A stretch of 64,000 bases of DNA from Halorubrum sp. BV1 (GCF_000746205.1 NZ_JQKV01000002.1:496001-560000); one strand, 5' to 3'. Counted from the stretch's first letter, positions 24,803-34,220 are shown. Translations and numbers: made by a program. Notes: a model not told the origin generated them from the letters alone.

Positions 24803-24984
24803 CTTATCACCGGTGCCGCAGCCAGCCCGCTCGTGTCACCGCCAGTTGCCGCGCGGGGGAACGCGGGTGTGCGGTGCGGTCCCGCGCGGAGCGAACGGTC
24901 GTCGTGACCGTCCGCCGCACGCACCGCCTGTTCGCCCTCGCTGCCCGCCAGCCAAGCCGGTATCAGCACGTCGCCCTCAGCGCA

Positions 24985-25830
24985 TCACACCCGTGACAAG
25001 CGAGACTCGACGTCGGCGTCGAGGGGGTCGTCCGCCAGCGACGCGACCGCGTCCATGAACGCTGTCCGATAGCTCGCCGGTCCGGCGGGCTCCGACGCGG
25101 CGGCACGCTCGCCGGCGAGCCCGTAGGCCGCACACGCGACGAGCGCGGCCTCCCGCGTCGAGGTGACCGGCGAGTCGGACGCGTCTGCCACCGCGGTCGT
25201 CGTTCCGAGCGTGCTCGCGAGCATGCAGCCCGACCCGACGAACGATCCCATTCGCTCGTGGCCGACCGCCAACTCGGAGGCCGCTCCGTCGTCAGCGACG
25301 ACGTCGGTCGGACCGGACGCGACGACGACCGCTCCCGTCTCCGCGGCGAGCGCCCGCGCCGCCGAGGCGGCTCCGTCGCTCTCGCCGACCGATTCGACGC
25401 CTCTGACGGTCGCCTCCTCGCCCGCGAGTCCGCGGATCTCGCCGACGTTACCTTTGATCACGTCGAACGCGACCGCGTCGAGGAGTCGAGCGACCGATTC
25501 GACGCGGTGCGGAGTCGCCCCGTAGCCGACCGGATCGAGCACGACCGGGACGCCGTTCTCGTTCGCGCGGCTCCCGGCGTCGATCATAGCGTCGACGTCC
25601 GTCACGGAGGCCGTTCCCGTGTTGATCACGACCGCATCGGCACCGGCGGCCATGTCGCCCGCTTCCGCCGGGGCGTTGGCCATCACGGGAAGGCCTCCCC
25701 AGTGGAGCGTGACGTTCGCCGTCTCGCTCGTCGTCACCTCGTTGGTGAGATGGTGGACGAGCGGTGCCGACGTTCGGACGGCAGACAGCGTCGCGCGGAC
25801 GCGTTCGGCGTCGATCGGATCACCGGGCAT
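24985..25830 (-). CDS. thiM: Hydroxyethylthiazole kinase ThiM
   Basis: Ribokinase-fold kinase that phosphorylates 4-methyl-5-(2-hydroxyethyl)thiazole for thiamine salvage. Features: APLVHHLTNEVTTSETANVTL near the start, MANAPAEAGDMAAGADAVVI, VLDPVGYGATPHR (anion hole), VIKGNVGEIRGLAG and the C-terminal GSGCMLASTLG with the catalytic Cys/Gly loop. Length 281 is normal. It overlaps thiE by 11 bases, so the two form a thiamine-phosphate operon thiE-thiM. Confidence 0.94.
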   Translation of the reverse strand: MPGDPIDAERVRATLSAVRTSAPLVHHLTNEVTTSETANVTLHWGGLPVMANAPAEAGDMAAGADAVVINTGTASVTDVDAMIDAGSRANENGVPVVLDPVGYGATPHRVESVARLLDAVAFDVIKGNVGEIRGLAGEEATVRGVESVGESDGAASAARALAAETGAVVVASGPTDVVADDGAASELAVGHERMGSFVGSGCMLASTLGTTTAVADASDSPVTSTREAALVACAAYGLAGERAAASEPAGPASYRTAFMDAVASLADDPLDADVESRLSRV

Positions 25831-26458
25831 CGGCGATCACCTCGCCGAGCGCCGCGGTCGCGGCCGCCGGGTCGTCCGCGGCGGTGATCGCGGAGATAAC
25901 CGCCGTTCCGGTCGCGCCCGCCTCGATCACGGGCCTCGCGTTGTTGGCGGTTATGCCGCCGATCCCGAAGACGGGGATGTCGACCGCGTCCGCGATCGCC
26001 GCCACCGACTCCGCCCCGATCCCGTCCTTCTGCTCGGGGACGTCCTTCGACACCGTTCCGTACACCGCGCCGACGCCGAGGTAGTCCGCGCCCGCCGCCT
26101 GCGCCGCCTCGGCCTCCGCGACCGTCGACGCCGAACAGCCGACGATGGCGTCGGAGCCGAGTTGCTCGCGGGCGACCTCGATCGGGAGATCCGACTGCCC
26201 GAGGTGGACGCCGTCTGCGTCGATCGCCGCCGCGAGGTCGATCCGGTCGTTGACGAGCAGCGGCACCGACGCCGCCGCCGTGAGCTCGCGGAGCCGCCGG
26301 CCGAGGTCGTATCTGTCGTGTGCCGACCGACCCTTCTCGCGGAGTTGCACGGCGTCGACGCCGCCGTCGATCGCCGCCTCGACTATCGCCTCGGTGTCGC
26401 GGCCGGCCGATCGACTCGATTGCGTCACGAGATACGTCCGCCACTCGGTGGGATTCAT
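25820..26458 (-). CDS. thiE: Thiamine phosphate synthase ThiE
   Basis: TIM-barrel enzyme that couples HMP-pyrophosphate with thiazole phosphate to give thiamine monophosphate. Motifs: VDAVQLREKGRSAHDRYDLG (pyrophosphate site), VPLLVNDRIDLAAAIDADGVHLGQSD, VGCSASTVAEA, GADYLGVGAVYGT and the terminal FGIGGITANNARPVIEAGA. ATG 26458 (MNPTEWRTYLV) gives 212 residues, the usual length; the upstream frame extension to 26521 is not typical of the family. The downstream gene is thiM. Confidence 0.95.
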   Translation of the reverse strand: MNPTEWRTYLVTQSSRSAGRDTEAIVEAAIDGGVDAVQLREKGRSAHDRYDLGRRLRELTAAASVPLLVNDRIDLAAAIDADGVHLGQSDLPIEVAREQLGSDAIVGCSASTVAEAEAAQAAGADYLGVGAVYGTVSKDVPEQKDGIGAESVAAIADAVDIPVFGIGGITANNARPVIEAGATGTAVISAITAADDPAAATAALGEVIADAR

Positions 26459-26547
26459 CGGTGGTACTTTCGAGTGGTGGCTGAAAAGTGATTCCGTCGG
26501 CGGCGAAGCGGCGGTCGGCACGCGGTTCGACCGCCGAACGATTCGCG

Positions 26548-27408
26548 CTACTCGTCGTCTGCGACCGCCTCGACGACTTCGACGCTACCGGTGAGCTGGC
26601 GGTGAACGTACGGCATGTCGATGCCGGCGTCGTCGAACGCCTCTTTCACCGCTGTGACGTACTCCGATCGCACGCGGACGAAGTCGCCGCGGTCGGGGTC
26701 GGCGATCCAGATCCGCGCCTGCAGTCCGACCGCCGAATCGCCCAGTTCGGTCAGGCGGACAGAGGGTGCGGGATCCGCAAGGATCTCGTCGTGTGCCGCC
26801 GCCTCGTCGACGATGATGTCCGTCGCCTCGTCGATATCGTCGTCGTAGCCGATACCGAAGACGAACTTCTGCCGAAGCGTCTCGTAGGCGACCGGGTTCG
26901 TGACCGCGTTGTTCGCGAGGTCGCCGTTCGGCACCGTGATCCGCTCGTTGTCGAACGTCCGGACCCGCGAGACGCGCAGGTCGATATCCTCGACGCGTCC
27001 GCTGTTGCCGTTCCACTCGATCCAGTCGCCGACCTCGAACGGCTTGTCCTTCAGGATGAACACGCCGGCGACGAAGTTGCCGATCAGATCTTGGGCGGCG
27101 AAGCCGACGGCGAGCGCGAGCGCGCCGCCGAAGACGGCAAACGCGGAGAGGAACGCGCCGTAGCCCGCGATCGTGAACCCGATCGCGACCGCGGCGACCC
27201 AGACGACCGCGTTCGCGACGCTCGAACCGAGGCTCAACACGGCCTCGTCGAACTCGCGGGAGCGGAGCGTCCGCTCGATCGCGGGAATCGCGACGACCTT
27301 ACCGATCAGCAGCACGGCGAGGAAACCCGCGACGAACAGGAACGCCGTAAAGAGGATTTCGACGAGCGTCGCCGTCAATCCCGTCAGTCCGAACTGGAGT
27401 GGTACCAT
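26548..27408 (-). CDS. mscS: Small-conductance mechanosensitive channel (MscS family)
   Basis: Osmotic safety-valve channel of 286 residues. Three N-terminal membrane helices precede the pore helix region ALALAVGFAAQDLIGNFVAG. The beta domain follows with PFEVGDWIEWNGNSGRVEDI and the conserved ITVPNGDLANNAV. The C-terminal mixed domain runs to about residue 270. ATG 27408 is preceded by the box CTTTATATA (27429-27437) at the right distance; a GTG one codon earlier is also possible. A channel of this kind fits a cell facing hypo-osmotic shock. Confidence 0.93.
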   Translation of the reverse strand: MVPLQFGLTGLTATLVEILFTAFLFVAGFLAVLLIGKVVAIPAIERTLRSREFDEAVLSLGSSVANAVVWVAAVAIGFTIAGYGAFLSAFAVFGGALALAVGFAAQDLIGNFVAGVFILKDKPFEVGDWIEWNGNSGRVEDIDLRVSRVRTFDNERITVPNGDLANNAVTNPVAYETLRQKFVFGIGYDDDIDEATDIIVDEAAAHDEILADPAPSVRLTELGDSAVGLQARIWIADPDRGDFVRVRSEYVTAVKEAFDDAGIDMPYVHRQLTGSVEVVEAVADDE

Positions 27409-27428
27409 CACCCCCCTATTCGGAAGAG

Positions 27429-27437
27429 TATATAAAG
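27429..27437 (-). promoter_or_regulatory. TATA box of the mscS gene
   Basis: CTTTATATA on the minus strand, its upstream end 29 bases before ATG 27408. Confidence 0.6.
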
Positions 27438-27485
27438 AAGCTACTGGCTCCGCGGTTGTTTATTTTCGGTGTGCGCCGCCGGCGG

Positions 27486-28649
27486 TCAGTCGCTGCGGAT
27501 CGCGAGCGGTCCGTCGCCGCGCGCGACGCCGCGGAGTCGGCGGCCGTGTACGTCGTCTCGATGAATTCGGGAACGGATCGCGGGAGGGAGCCAGTCGTCG
27601 CGGCCCGTCGGTTCGGGGGCGGGCTCGACTCCGGCGGGTCTGACGCCGTCCGGGAGATACGGGGGATGCGTCGGAAGGCGCTCGCGAAGCGGCATTCCCC
27701 CGGCGTCGGCCACCGCGCGAAGCCCGTCGAGGTCCGGCCACGCGTACTCGGGGTTGATGTAGTCGTCCGTGACCGGTGAGACGCCTCCCAGGTCGTCGAT
27801 CCCGCAGTCGACGAGATCGGCCGCGGGCGAGAGGTTGGGTGGTACCTGCACGGAGACGGCCGGAGGAAGCGCCGCCCGCGCCATCGCGACGGCTCGGCGC
27901 ATCGTCGACAGGTCCGGCTTGGGGAAGTCCGAGCGCTCGTTCGGCACGACGTTCTGTACTATCACCTCCTGTACGTGGCCGTGTCGTTCGTGGAGCTCGC
28001 GAATGGCGAGCAGGCTCTCCGCGCGATCTCGCCAGTCCTCACCGATGCCGACGAGAATCCCCGTGGTGAACGGAACGCCCTGCCGGCCCGCCGCGCGGAT
28101 GGTGTTGAGCCGCTGTCCTGGCGTCTTTCGGCGGCCGCCGCTGTGCGCGTCGACGTCGGCCGTCGTCTCCAGCATGACGCCCATGGAGGCGTTCACCGCG
28201 CGCAGATCGGCGAACTGCGCCTCCGTGAGATCCCCGGGATTCGAGTGCGGGAGGAGTCCTTCCTCCAAGGCGATCTCGCAGGCGCGGTAGAGGTAGTCGT
28301 GGACCGAGTCGAACCCCCACTCGTCCAACTGCTCGTGGATCTCCGTGTATCGGCTGTCCGGGTCGTCGCCAAAAGTGAAAAGCGCCTCCGTGCACCCGGC
28401 GTCAGCGCCCACACGACACCGCTCGCGAACATCCTCGGGGGACAGAAGCGACGCCTCGCCGGGCACGTCGTAGTAGGTGCAGTAGGTGCAGGTGTATCGA
28501 CACGCGGTCGTCAGGGGCACGAACACGTTCCGGGCGAAGGTGAGCCGCTCGGCGGGATCAACGTCGGCCGGCGACACCGACAGCAGCCGCTCGACGCGGG
28601 CCGAGTCGGGCGATATGTCGATGTTGTACTCGTCTGCCGCCGTGAACAC
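27486..28649 (-). CDS. cofG: FO synthase subunit 1 (radical SAM CofG)
   Basis: Radical-SAM enzyme that, with CofH, builds the deazaflavin FO of coenzyme F420. The iron-sulfur motif C-x3-C-x2-C is in TTACRYTCTYCTYYDVPGE. The SAM-binding ALFTFGDDPD and later motifs LPHSNPGDLTEAQF and TTGILVGIGEDWRDRAESL are those of CofG. Length 387 with an Arg-rich tail. The start is GTG 28649, 22 bases after cofC, so the genes are cotranscribed. CofH is not in the window. Confidence 0.94.
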   Translation of the reverse strand: MFTAADEYNIDISPDSARVERLLSVSPADVDPAERLTFARNVFVPLTTACRYTCTYCTYYDVPGEASLLSPEDVRERCRVGADAGCTEALFTFGDDPDSRYTEIHEQLDEWGFDSVHDYLYRACEIALEEGLLPHSNPGDLTEAQFADLRAVNASMGVMLETTADVDAHSGGRRKTPGQRLNTIRAAGRQGVPFTTGILVGIGEDWRDRAESLLAIRELHERHGHVQEVIVQNVVPNERSDFPKPDLSTMRRAVAMARAALPPAVSVQVPPNLSPAADLVDCGIDDLGGVSPVTDDYINPEYAWPDLDGLRAVADAGGMPLRERLPTHPPYLPDGVRPAGVEPAPEPTGRDDWLPPAIRSRIHRDDVHGRRLRGVARGDGPLAIRSD

Positions 28650-28671
28650 AGCCGTGAGTCGCGCTCGGGGC

Positions 28672-29352
28672 TCAAAAAGGATCGCGGTCCCGGATCGACG
28701 CGTCGTTCCCGTCTTCGACGCGCGCGACGCCGACTCGTCCGCCGTCGTCGGCGAGGTCGATCCCGGCGTCGCGGAGCCACGCAGCGGCCGCGCCGTCGCC
28801 GTGGATCAGCACCTCCGCCAGGTCCGCGGGCTCGTCTATGTCGGTCGCCAACCGATGGGAGTCTATCACGCCGACGGTGGCGTCGACCTCGTCCGCGATC
28901 CGTCGGTGGTCGCGGTAGGACGCACCGTGGTAGTCGACGCGAAACTCGTCGTGATCGACCGCGAGCGCGTTCGTCCCGCCTCCCCGACCGGGAGCTATCG
29001 AGACGTCCACAGACCGCTCGACCGCGTCGAACAGGTCGCCGAGCGCGGACGGGGTCGCGATAGCGAGGTCGGCCATGACGATCCCGACCGGCCTGTCGGC
29101 GGCCGCGCGCCGGTCCGACAGCGCCGCGTTCACCGCGCGCGTCAGCGGCCGGTCGTCGATCTCGACCGGGCAGTCGATCGCGGGGTCGATCGGTCCGGTC
29201 GCGAGGACGCGCGGGTCGCCCCCGGCCGCGACGACCGTGTCGAGCACGTCCGCAAGCATGGTCCGGGCGAACGCCGCGCGCTCGGCCGAATCGAGGATTG
29301 CAGAGAGTCGGGACTTCGGGCGGTCGGTCGAAAACGGTACGAGGACCTCCAT
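28672..29352 (-). CDS. cofC: 2-phospho-L-lactate guanylyltransferase CofC
   Basis: Nucleotidyltransferase that activates 2-phospholactate (or phosphoenolpyruvate) with GTP for F420 side-chain assembly. The N-terminal MEVLVPFSTDRPKSRLS holds the P-x-K-S-R-L nucleotide motif. VGIVMADLAIATPSALGDL supplies the metal-binding Asp, and GRGGGTNALAV the substrate loop. ATG 29352 gives 226 residues, the normal size. It follows cetZ1 by 13 bases and precedes cofG by 22, implying one transcript. Confidence 0.93.
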   Translation of the reverse strand: MEVLVPFSTDRPKSRLSAILDSAERAAFARTMLADVLDTVVAAGGDPRVLATGPIDPAIDCPVEIDDRPLTRAVNAALSDRRAAADRPVGIVMADLAIATPSALGDLFDAVERSVDVSIAPGRGGGTNALAVDHDEFRVDYHGASYRDHRRIADEVDATVGVIDSHRLATDIDEPADLAEVLIHGDGAAAAWLRDAGIDLADDGGRVGVARVEDGNDASIRDRDPF

Positions 29353-29365
29353 CGGAGAGGTCGCC

Positions 29366-30544
29366 TCAGAACAGCGATTCCAGCTCGTCGCTGCCGTCGC
29401 TGACGAGTTCGTCGAGGTTCTCCTCACTCTCCTCGCGGATCTCGTCTAAGTTGTCTTGCGCCTCGATGGCGACCTGCTGAAGCTCCTTGATCCGCGGGAC
29501 GTTCGTGACGCCCGCGAGCAGGATGACGGTCGCGACGAAGCCGGCACCGCGGTACGGGTAGTCGCCGCCGCGGACCTCCATCGAGCCGGTCTGCTCTTCG
29601 AGCCACTTGCGACCGCGTTCTATTCCCTTCCGGTTGAGGTACTCCGGCGGCCCGGCGAGCACGAGCAGCGCGCGCTCCGCGCCCTCGATCTCACAGGGGA
29701 GCGTGAGCCGTCCCAGAGCGGCCTTGCGGACGAGGCTCGTGATCCGGTTGGTGGTGTGTGCGCTGTCGAGTTCGTCCTCGTCGTCGTCGTTGCGGAGCCG
29801 AGAGAGCAATCCGCCGGAGCTTCGCTCCTCGACCTCCTCTTCCGCGTACCCGACGGTCGAGACGCCGCCGCCGGAGAGCGTGTTGATGATCTCAGAGGAG
29901 TCGACGACGCTCTCTGCGACCTCCTGACCCTGCTGGATCTCGCCCGCGCCGAACAGAATGCCGAACCGTCGGACGATCTCTTCGTTGATCTCGGAGTAGC
30001 CGCCCTGAACGGACTCGCCGGTCTGCCGCCACGCGTCGTTGTCGAACACCATCAGGTTGTCCACCTCGCGGACGAACGTCTGGAACGACCGGGCGGCGTT
30101 GAGCGTGTAGATACCTCCCTCGTCGCTGCCCGGCAAGATGCCGAGCCCGTAGACGGGCTCCGTGTAGATCCGCTTGAGGTGTTTCGCGAGCACCGGCGCG
30201 CCGCCAGAGCCCGTCCCACCGCCGAGTCCGGCGACGACCAGGAACGCGTCGACCTCGTGGACCGGGATCGAATCGATCGCGCCCTGTACCTCGTCGATGT
30301 CCTCCTCGGCTATCTCCGCGCCGAGTTCGTTGTCTGCGCCGACTCCGTGGCCCTTCACGCGGGACTGTCCGATGAGTACCCGCTGGTCCTCGGTGATGTG
30401 CTCAAGTCCCATCAGGTCCGCCTTGGCCGTGTTGACGGCCGCGGCCGCGCGAACGATCTCCGAGCCCGTTCGCTTATCGTACTCCAAGAACTTGTCGACG
30501 ACTTTCCCCCCCGCCTGTCCGAATCCGATCATTGCAAGTTTCAT
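29366..30544 (-). CDS. cetZ1: Tubulin/FtsZ-superfamily protein CetZ1
   Basis: CetZ1-type GTPase that polymerises at the cell envelope and controls rod formation and motility in haloarchaea. The start MKLAMIGFGQAGGKVVDKFL, the tubulin signature GLGGGTGSGGAPVLAKHLKR and YGLGILPGSDEGGIYTLNA are those of CetZ rather than FtsZ1/2. An acidic variable loop (RLRNDDDEDELDSA) precedes TTNRITSLVRKAALGRLTLP, and the C-terminal tail ends in DELESLF. Length 392 is normal. A GGCTTAAATA box stands about 55 bases upstream of ATG 30544, so a short leader exists. The downstream genes cofC and cofG follow immediately. Confidence 0.95.
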   Translation of the reverse strand: MKLAMIGFGQAGGKVVDKFLEYDKRTGSEIVRAAAAVNTAKADLMGLEHITEDQRVLIGQSRVKGHGVGADNELGAEIAEEDIDEVQGAIDSIPVHEVDAFLVVAGLGGGTGSGGAPVLAKHLKRIYTEPVYGLGILPGSDEGGIYTLNAARSFQTFVREVDNLMVFDNDAWRQTGESVQGGYSEINEEIVRRFGILFGAGEIQQGQEVAESVVDSSEIINTLSGGGVSTVGYAEEEVEERSSGGLLSRLRNDDDEDELDSAHTTNRITSLVRKAALGRLTLPCEIEGAERALLVLAGPPEYLNRKGIERGRKWLEEQTGSMEVRGGDYPYRGAGFVATVILLAGVTNVPRIKELQQVAIEAQDNLDEIREESEENLDELVSDGSDELESLF

Positions 30545-30697
30545 CGTGTGCTCTCTCGGCCTTTGGCAATAACAGACTGTGAACTCGTATTTAAGCCTTC
30601 GGTTGACGTTACCAGCCCTGAGATCAGTGCCCGCGAGCGAGGCAGACGCTCTCGGCTCGTTTCAACCGTTTCGACGGCGCAAAGCACCTGCGCCATG

Positions 30698-31594
30698 TTA
30701 TTCGACACCGAGGTACTCGGCGAGCGTCGTCAGTTCGTCGGCGTCGACCCCGAACGCACCGGCGTCGTTGTCGGCGGTCGTGTTGTCGAACTGTAACGAT
30801 CGGTACTGGTCAGCGCCCATCGGGAAGCCCGGCACCGCGCCGAGCACCGAGAGCCCGATCTTCGCAAGCGGCATCGGCAGCGGAACGATCGTGACCCCCT
30901 TCTGTTCGGCTTCGTATACGAGGTCGGTCACCTCGCGCAGCGTCAGCCGTTCCGGGCCGCCGACCTCGTAGATCTCGCCGACGTGGTCGTCCGCCTCAAG
31001 CGACGCGACGAGCATGGGGACGAGGTCCGCGACGTGGATTGGCTGGAACCGGGTCCTCCCGCCACCGGGCAGGGGGTAAAGGGGGACGCCGGGCGCGAAC
31101 ATTCCCTTCAGTCGCTTGGTGAACGAGACGAACTCGCCGCCGTCGCCGAAGACGACCGACGGACGGAATATCGTGTAGTCGAGGTCGCTGTCGCGGACGA
31201 TCGCCTCGGCCTCACCCTTCGCGCGGATGTAGGCGGTCGTCCCGTTCGGGTCGGCACCGAGCGCGCTCAGCTGGACGAACCGGTCGACGCCACCCTCCTC
31301 TGCGGCCCGCACGAGGTTCTCGGTGCCGCCGCGGTGGATCCGGTCGTGCATCACGTTTCCCCCCTTCGGCTCGAAAAGCGGCGAGAGCGCGACGAGGTTC
31401 ACGACCGCGTCCTGCCCGTCGACCGCGTCGACGATCGAGTCATAGTCGGTGACGTTGCCGACGGCAGCGGTGACGTCATCAGGCGTGTCGTCGGCCGACC
31501 GCGAGAGAGCCGTCACCTCGTGACCCCCGTCAGCGAGCGCGCGGCAGAGGTGCGATCCGATGAACCCAGTTCCGCCGGCTACCAACACTTTCAT
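30698..31594 (-). CDS. NDUFA9-like NAD(P)-binding SDR epimerase-type protein
   Basis: Atypical/extended SDR of 298 residues resembling the complex I accessory subunit NDUFA9 group. The nucleotide motif GGTGFIGSHLCRALADGGHE is at residues 7-26, followed by VNLVALSPLFEPKG, VDRFVQLSALGADPNG (Ser of the active region) and YIRAKGEAEAIVRDSDLDYT (Y-x-x-x-K variant). A C-terminal substrate domain follows with PLPGGGRTRFQPIHVADLV. It may bind NADPH in a structural role or act on a lipid/quinone-linked substrate; neither can be decided from sequence. Confidence 0.82.
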   Translation of the reverse strand: MKVLVAGGTGFIGSHLCRALADGGHEVTALSRSADDTPDDVTAAVGNVTDYDSIVDAVDGQDAVVNLVALSPLFEPKGGNVMHDRIHRGGTENLVRAAEEGGVDRFVQLSALGADPNGTTAYIRAKGEAEAIVRDSDLDYTIFRPSVVFGDGGEFVSFTKRLKGMFAPGVPLYPLPGGGRTRFQPIHVADLVPMLVASLEADDHVGEIYEVGGPERLTLREVTDLVYEAEQKGVTIVPLPMPLAKIGLSVLGAVPGFPMGADQYRSLQFDNTTADNDAGAFGVDADELTTLAEYLGVE

Positions 31595-31689
31595 ACGATT
31601 CGTGAGGGGCGGAAGCCCCGTAAACCTACCGCGGAGTCGACGAGTTCGTCACGGCCGGACGAGGAGTGATCGGCGGGGGTGGTCGGCCG

Positions 31690-32559
31690 CTAGGGAGCGC
31701 GATCCGGTCCCGGAACGGTCAACACCGGCACGGGCGCGGTCCGGACGGTGCGCTCTGCGACGCTCCCGAGCAAGAACCGCTCGACGCCCGTCCGTCCGCG
31801 CGTCCCAAGCGCGACGAGGTCGACGTCGTGATCGGCGATGTACGACCGGATTCCCCCGGCGGCCGACGCGGCGACTTCGACGGCCTCCACCGTCTCGACG
31901 CCCTCGACCGCGGCGGCGTCGGCCGCCGCCGCGACGGTCTCCTCCGCGTCGTCGATCAGCGCGCCGACGCCCGAGTACGCCTCGTTCCCGACGGCTCCGA
32001 CGTCGACGACGGACAGCGCGTGGACCGTCGCTCCGGCCGTGGCCGCGAGCGCCGCGGCGCGCTCGACCGCGACGTCGGCGTGATCGCTGCCGTCCGTCGC
32101 GACGAGGACGTTTCGGTACGGGTACCGCATCGTCGCGTCTCCGGGACGGGCGGTCAACACCGGCACGCTCGACCGCCTGAGAACCCGTTCGGTGGTGCTG
32201 CCGAGCAGCAGGCGGTCGAGCCCCGTGCGCCCCTGCGTGGACATCGCGATCAGATCGATATCGCGATCGGCCGCGTACGTGGCGATGGTTTCGTCGACGC
32301 CGCCCTGAACGACGTCGGTCACCACCGAGACGCCGCGGTCGGCGGCGCGGTCGGCGAGGCCGGAGACGATCGACTCGCCTTCGCGTTCGAGCACGTCGAC
32401 GACCTCCCCGCCGACCCGCGTGACGCTGTCGTGGGTCGTGTCGGCGACGTTGAGCGCGTGAACGGTCGCGGCGTGGTCGGCCGCGAGATCGAGGACGTGC
32501 TCGAAGACCTCGGTCGCGCCGTCGCTCCCGTCCGTCGGAAAGAGGATCCGATCTGTCAT
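31690..32559 (-). CDS. Universal stress protein, two UspA domains in tandem
   Basis: 289-residue protein made of two Usp modules, MTDRILFPTDGSDGATEVF (1-145) and YRNVLVATDGSDHADVAVER (150-289). Each has the ATP-binding motif: STQGRTGLDRLLLGS in the first and GTRGRTGVERFLLGS in the second, so both domains probably bind ATP. ATG 32559 is chosen over an Arg-rich upstream extension. Tandem UspA proteins are common in haloarchaea; their targets are unknown. Confidence 0.9.
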   Translation of the reverse strand: MTDRILFPTDGSDGATEVFEHVLDLAADHAATVHALNVADTTHDSVTRVGGEVVDVLEREGESIVSGLADRAADRGVSVVTDVVQGGVDETIATYAADRDIDLIAMSTQGRTGLDRLLLGSTTERVLRRSSVPVLTARPGDATMRYPYRNVLVATDGSDHADVAVERAAALAATAGATVHALSVVDVGAVGNEAYSGVGALIDDAEETVAAAADAAAVEGVETVEAVEVAASAAGGIRSYIADHDVDLVALGTRGRTGVERFLLGSVAERTVRTAPVPVLTVPGPDRAP

Positions 32560-32687
32560 GTGGGCACCCTCATCGCGTGCGAACAAAAACCCACCTCGGA
32601 TTCGCGACCACGGACGGCGTGACCGTCCGTGCCGTCGCCGTCGCCGCCGTCGGCGTCGCGTTCCCGGAATCTCTCGCACCACCGACG

Positions 32688-34115
32688 TCAGTCGCCGCTC
32701 TCGGAACCGTCCGCGTCGCCGCTCTCAGAATCGTCCGCGTCGCCGCTCTCGGAATCGTCCGCGTCGTCGCTCTCGGAATCGTCCGCGTCTGTCGACCCTC
32801 CCGCGGCGTCCGCCCGGATCACCCGAACGGTCGAGATGCGGGCACCGTCGACCGCCGTGACCTCGAAGCCGTATCCGGCGATAGAGACGGAATCGCCCGG
32901 ATCCGGCGTGCGGCCGAGACGGTCCAACACGAGCCCCGCGAGCGTCTCGTAGCCGTTTCCGTCGAAGTCGGTGCCGAGCGTCTCGTTGACGACCGATAGG
33001 GAGACGGAGCCGTCGGCCTCGTACGTTCCCTCGGCTTCCTTCCGAATGGTGTGATCGCCGCGGTCGGCGTCGAACTCGTCGCGGAGGTCGCCGACGAGCG
33101 CCTCGACGGCGTCCTCGACGGTGGCGATCCCCTCGAAAGCCCCCCACTCGTCGACGACGGCGGCCATCTGGCGGTGCTCGGCGCGGAACTGGACGAGGAG
33201 GTCGGAGAGCGACGTCGTCTCCGGCACGACGATCACGTCTCGCACGAGGTCGCCGGCGGTGACCGACTCGTCGCCGGTCTCTGCGGCGCGCAACAGGTCT
33301 TTCACGTCGAGAAAGCCGACCACGCGGTCGGCGTCCTCGTCGGCCACGACCGGGTAGCGCGTATGACCGGCGTCGAGCGCGATCGTCCGGATCGCGTCGA
33401 GGTCGGCGTCGGCCGGCACGCTCACCACGTCGGGGCGGGGGACCATCACCTCGCGGACGACCGTGTCGTCGAGTTCGAACACCCGCTCGACCATCTCGAC
33501 TTCCGCGTTGGCGACGTGACCGGCCTCGCCGGAGCGCGCCAGCACGCGCCGGAGCTCGCGCTCTTCGAGCGTCTCGTCGGTCTCGGACGCGGGCGGGACA
33601 CCGATGGCCCGCGTGAACCAGTTCGCGGCTCCGTTGAACACGACGATCCCGGGCGCGAACAGGTAGTAAGAGAGCTTCATCGGCGGGGCCAAAAGCAGCG
33701 CGACCCGCTCCGCCTGCGCGATGGCGATCGTCTTCGGCGCGAGCTCGCCGAACACAACGTGAAGGAAGGTGATGACGCCGAACCCGACCCCGAACGCGAC
33801 GAGGTGGACGAGGCCCTCGGGGAGCAGCGGGCCGAGCACGGGCTCGAGGAGCGCGGCGACCGCGGGCTCGCCTATCCACCCGAGTCCGAGCGACGCGATC
33901 GTGATCCCGAGCTGCGTCGCCGCGAGGTAGTCGTCGAGGCTCGCCACGACGTCCTGTAGCGCGCCGGACCCGGCGCGGCCCTCCTCGACGAGCTGTTCGA
34001 CCGAGGTGGAGCGGACGCGGACGAACGCGAACTCGCTCGCGACGAAGAAACCGTTCAACACCACCAACACGAGCGCAGCGACCACGCGGGTGACTGAGAC
34101 GGCGACGGCTACCAT
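32688..34115 (-). CDS. CNNM/CorB-type membrane protein with CBS pair (hemolysin-like)
   Basis: Protein of the DUF21-CBS-CorC_HlyC family, members of which export or sense Mg2+. The N-terminal DUF21 domain (residues 1-190) has about four membrane helices, starting VTRVVAALVLVVLNGFFVASE and including ATQLGITIASLGLGWIGEP. Next come two CBS repeats (about 205-330; MVPRPDVVSVPADADLD) and a CorC_HlyC domain (about 345-430; GTDFDGNGYETLAGLVLDRL). The last 33 residues are Asp/Ser-rich repeats from a 24-bp minisatellite. Length 475. The divergent neighbour is thymidylate kinase. Confidence 0.88.
   Translation of the reverse strand: MVAVAVSVTRVVAALVLVVLNGFFVASEFAFVRVRSTSVEQLVEEGRAGSGALQDVVASLDDYLAATQLGITIASLGLGWIGEPAVAALLEPVLGPLLPEGLVHLVAFGVGFGVITFLHVVFGELAPKTIAIAQAERVALLLAPPMKLSYYLFAPGIVVFNGAANWFTRAIGVPPASETDETLEERELRRVLARSGEAGHVANAEVEMVERVFELDDTVVREVMVPRPDVVSVPADADLDAIRTIALDAGHTRYPVVADEDADRVVGFLDVKDLLRAAETGDESVTAGDLVRDVIVVPETTSLSDLLVQFRAEHRQMAAVVDEWGAFEGIATVEDAVEALVGDLRDEFDADRGDHTIRKEAEGTYEADGSVSLSVVNETLGTDFDGNGYETLAGLVLDRLGRTPDPGDSVSIAGYGFEVTAVDGARISTVRVIRADAAGGSTDADDSESDDADDSESGDADDSESGDADGSESGD
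32691..32786. repeat. In-frame 24-bp minisatellite at the end of the CNNM gene
   Basis: Four consecutive 24-base units (starting 32691, 32715, 32739, 32763), nearly identical, encode eight-residue repeats of the type DADDSESG on the minus strand and reach the stop codon. Copy number changes would keep the frame and alter only the length of the acidic tail. Confidence 0.85.
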
Positions 34116-34220
34116 CGGTGCCTCCGTGTCGGCTGCGCCCCGGGAGAGTCGCTGACCATGCCGTCGGTTCGCCGCCGGTATACTAAAAAGGACGACGTCG
34201 TCCCTCCGAAACCCCGATCG

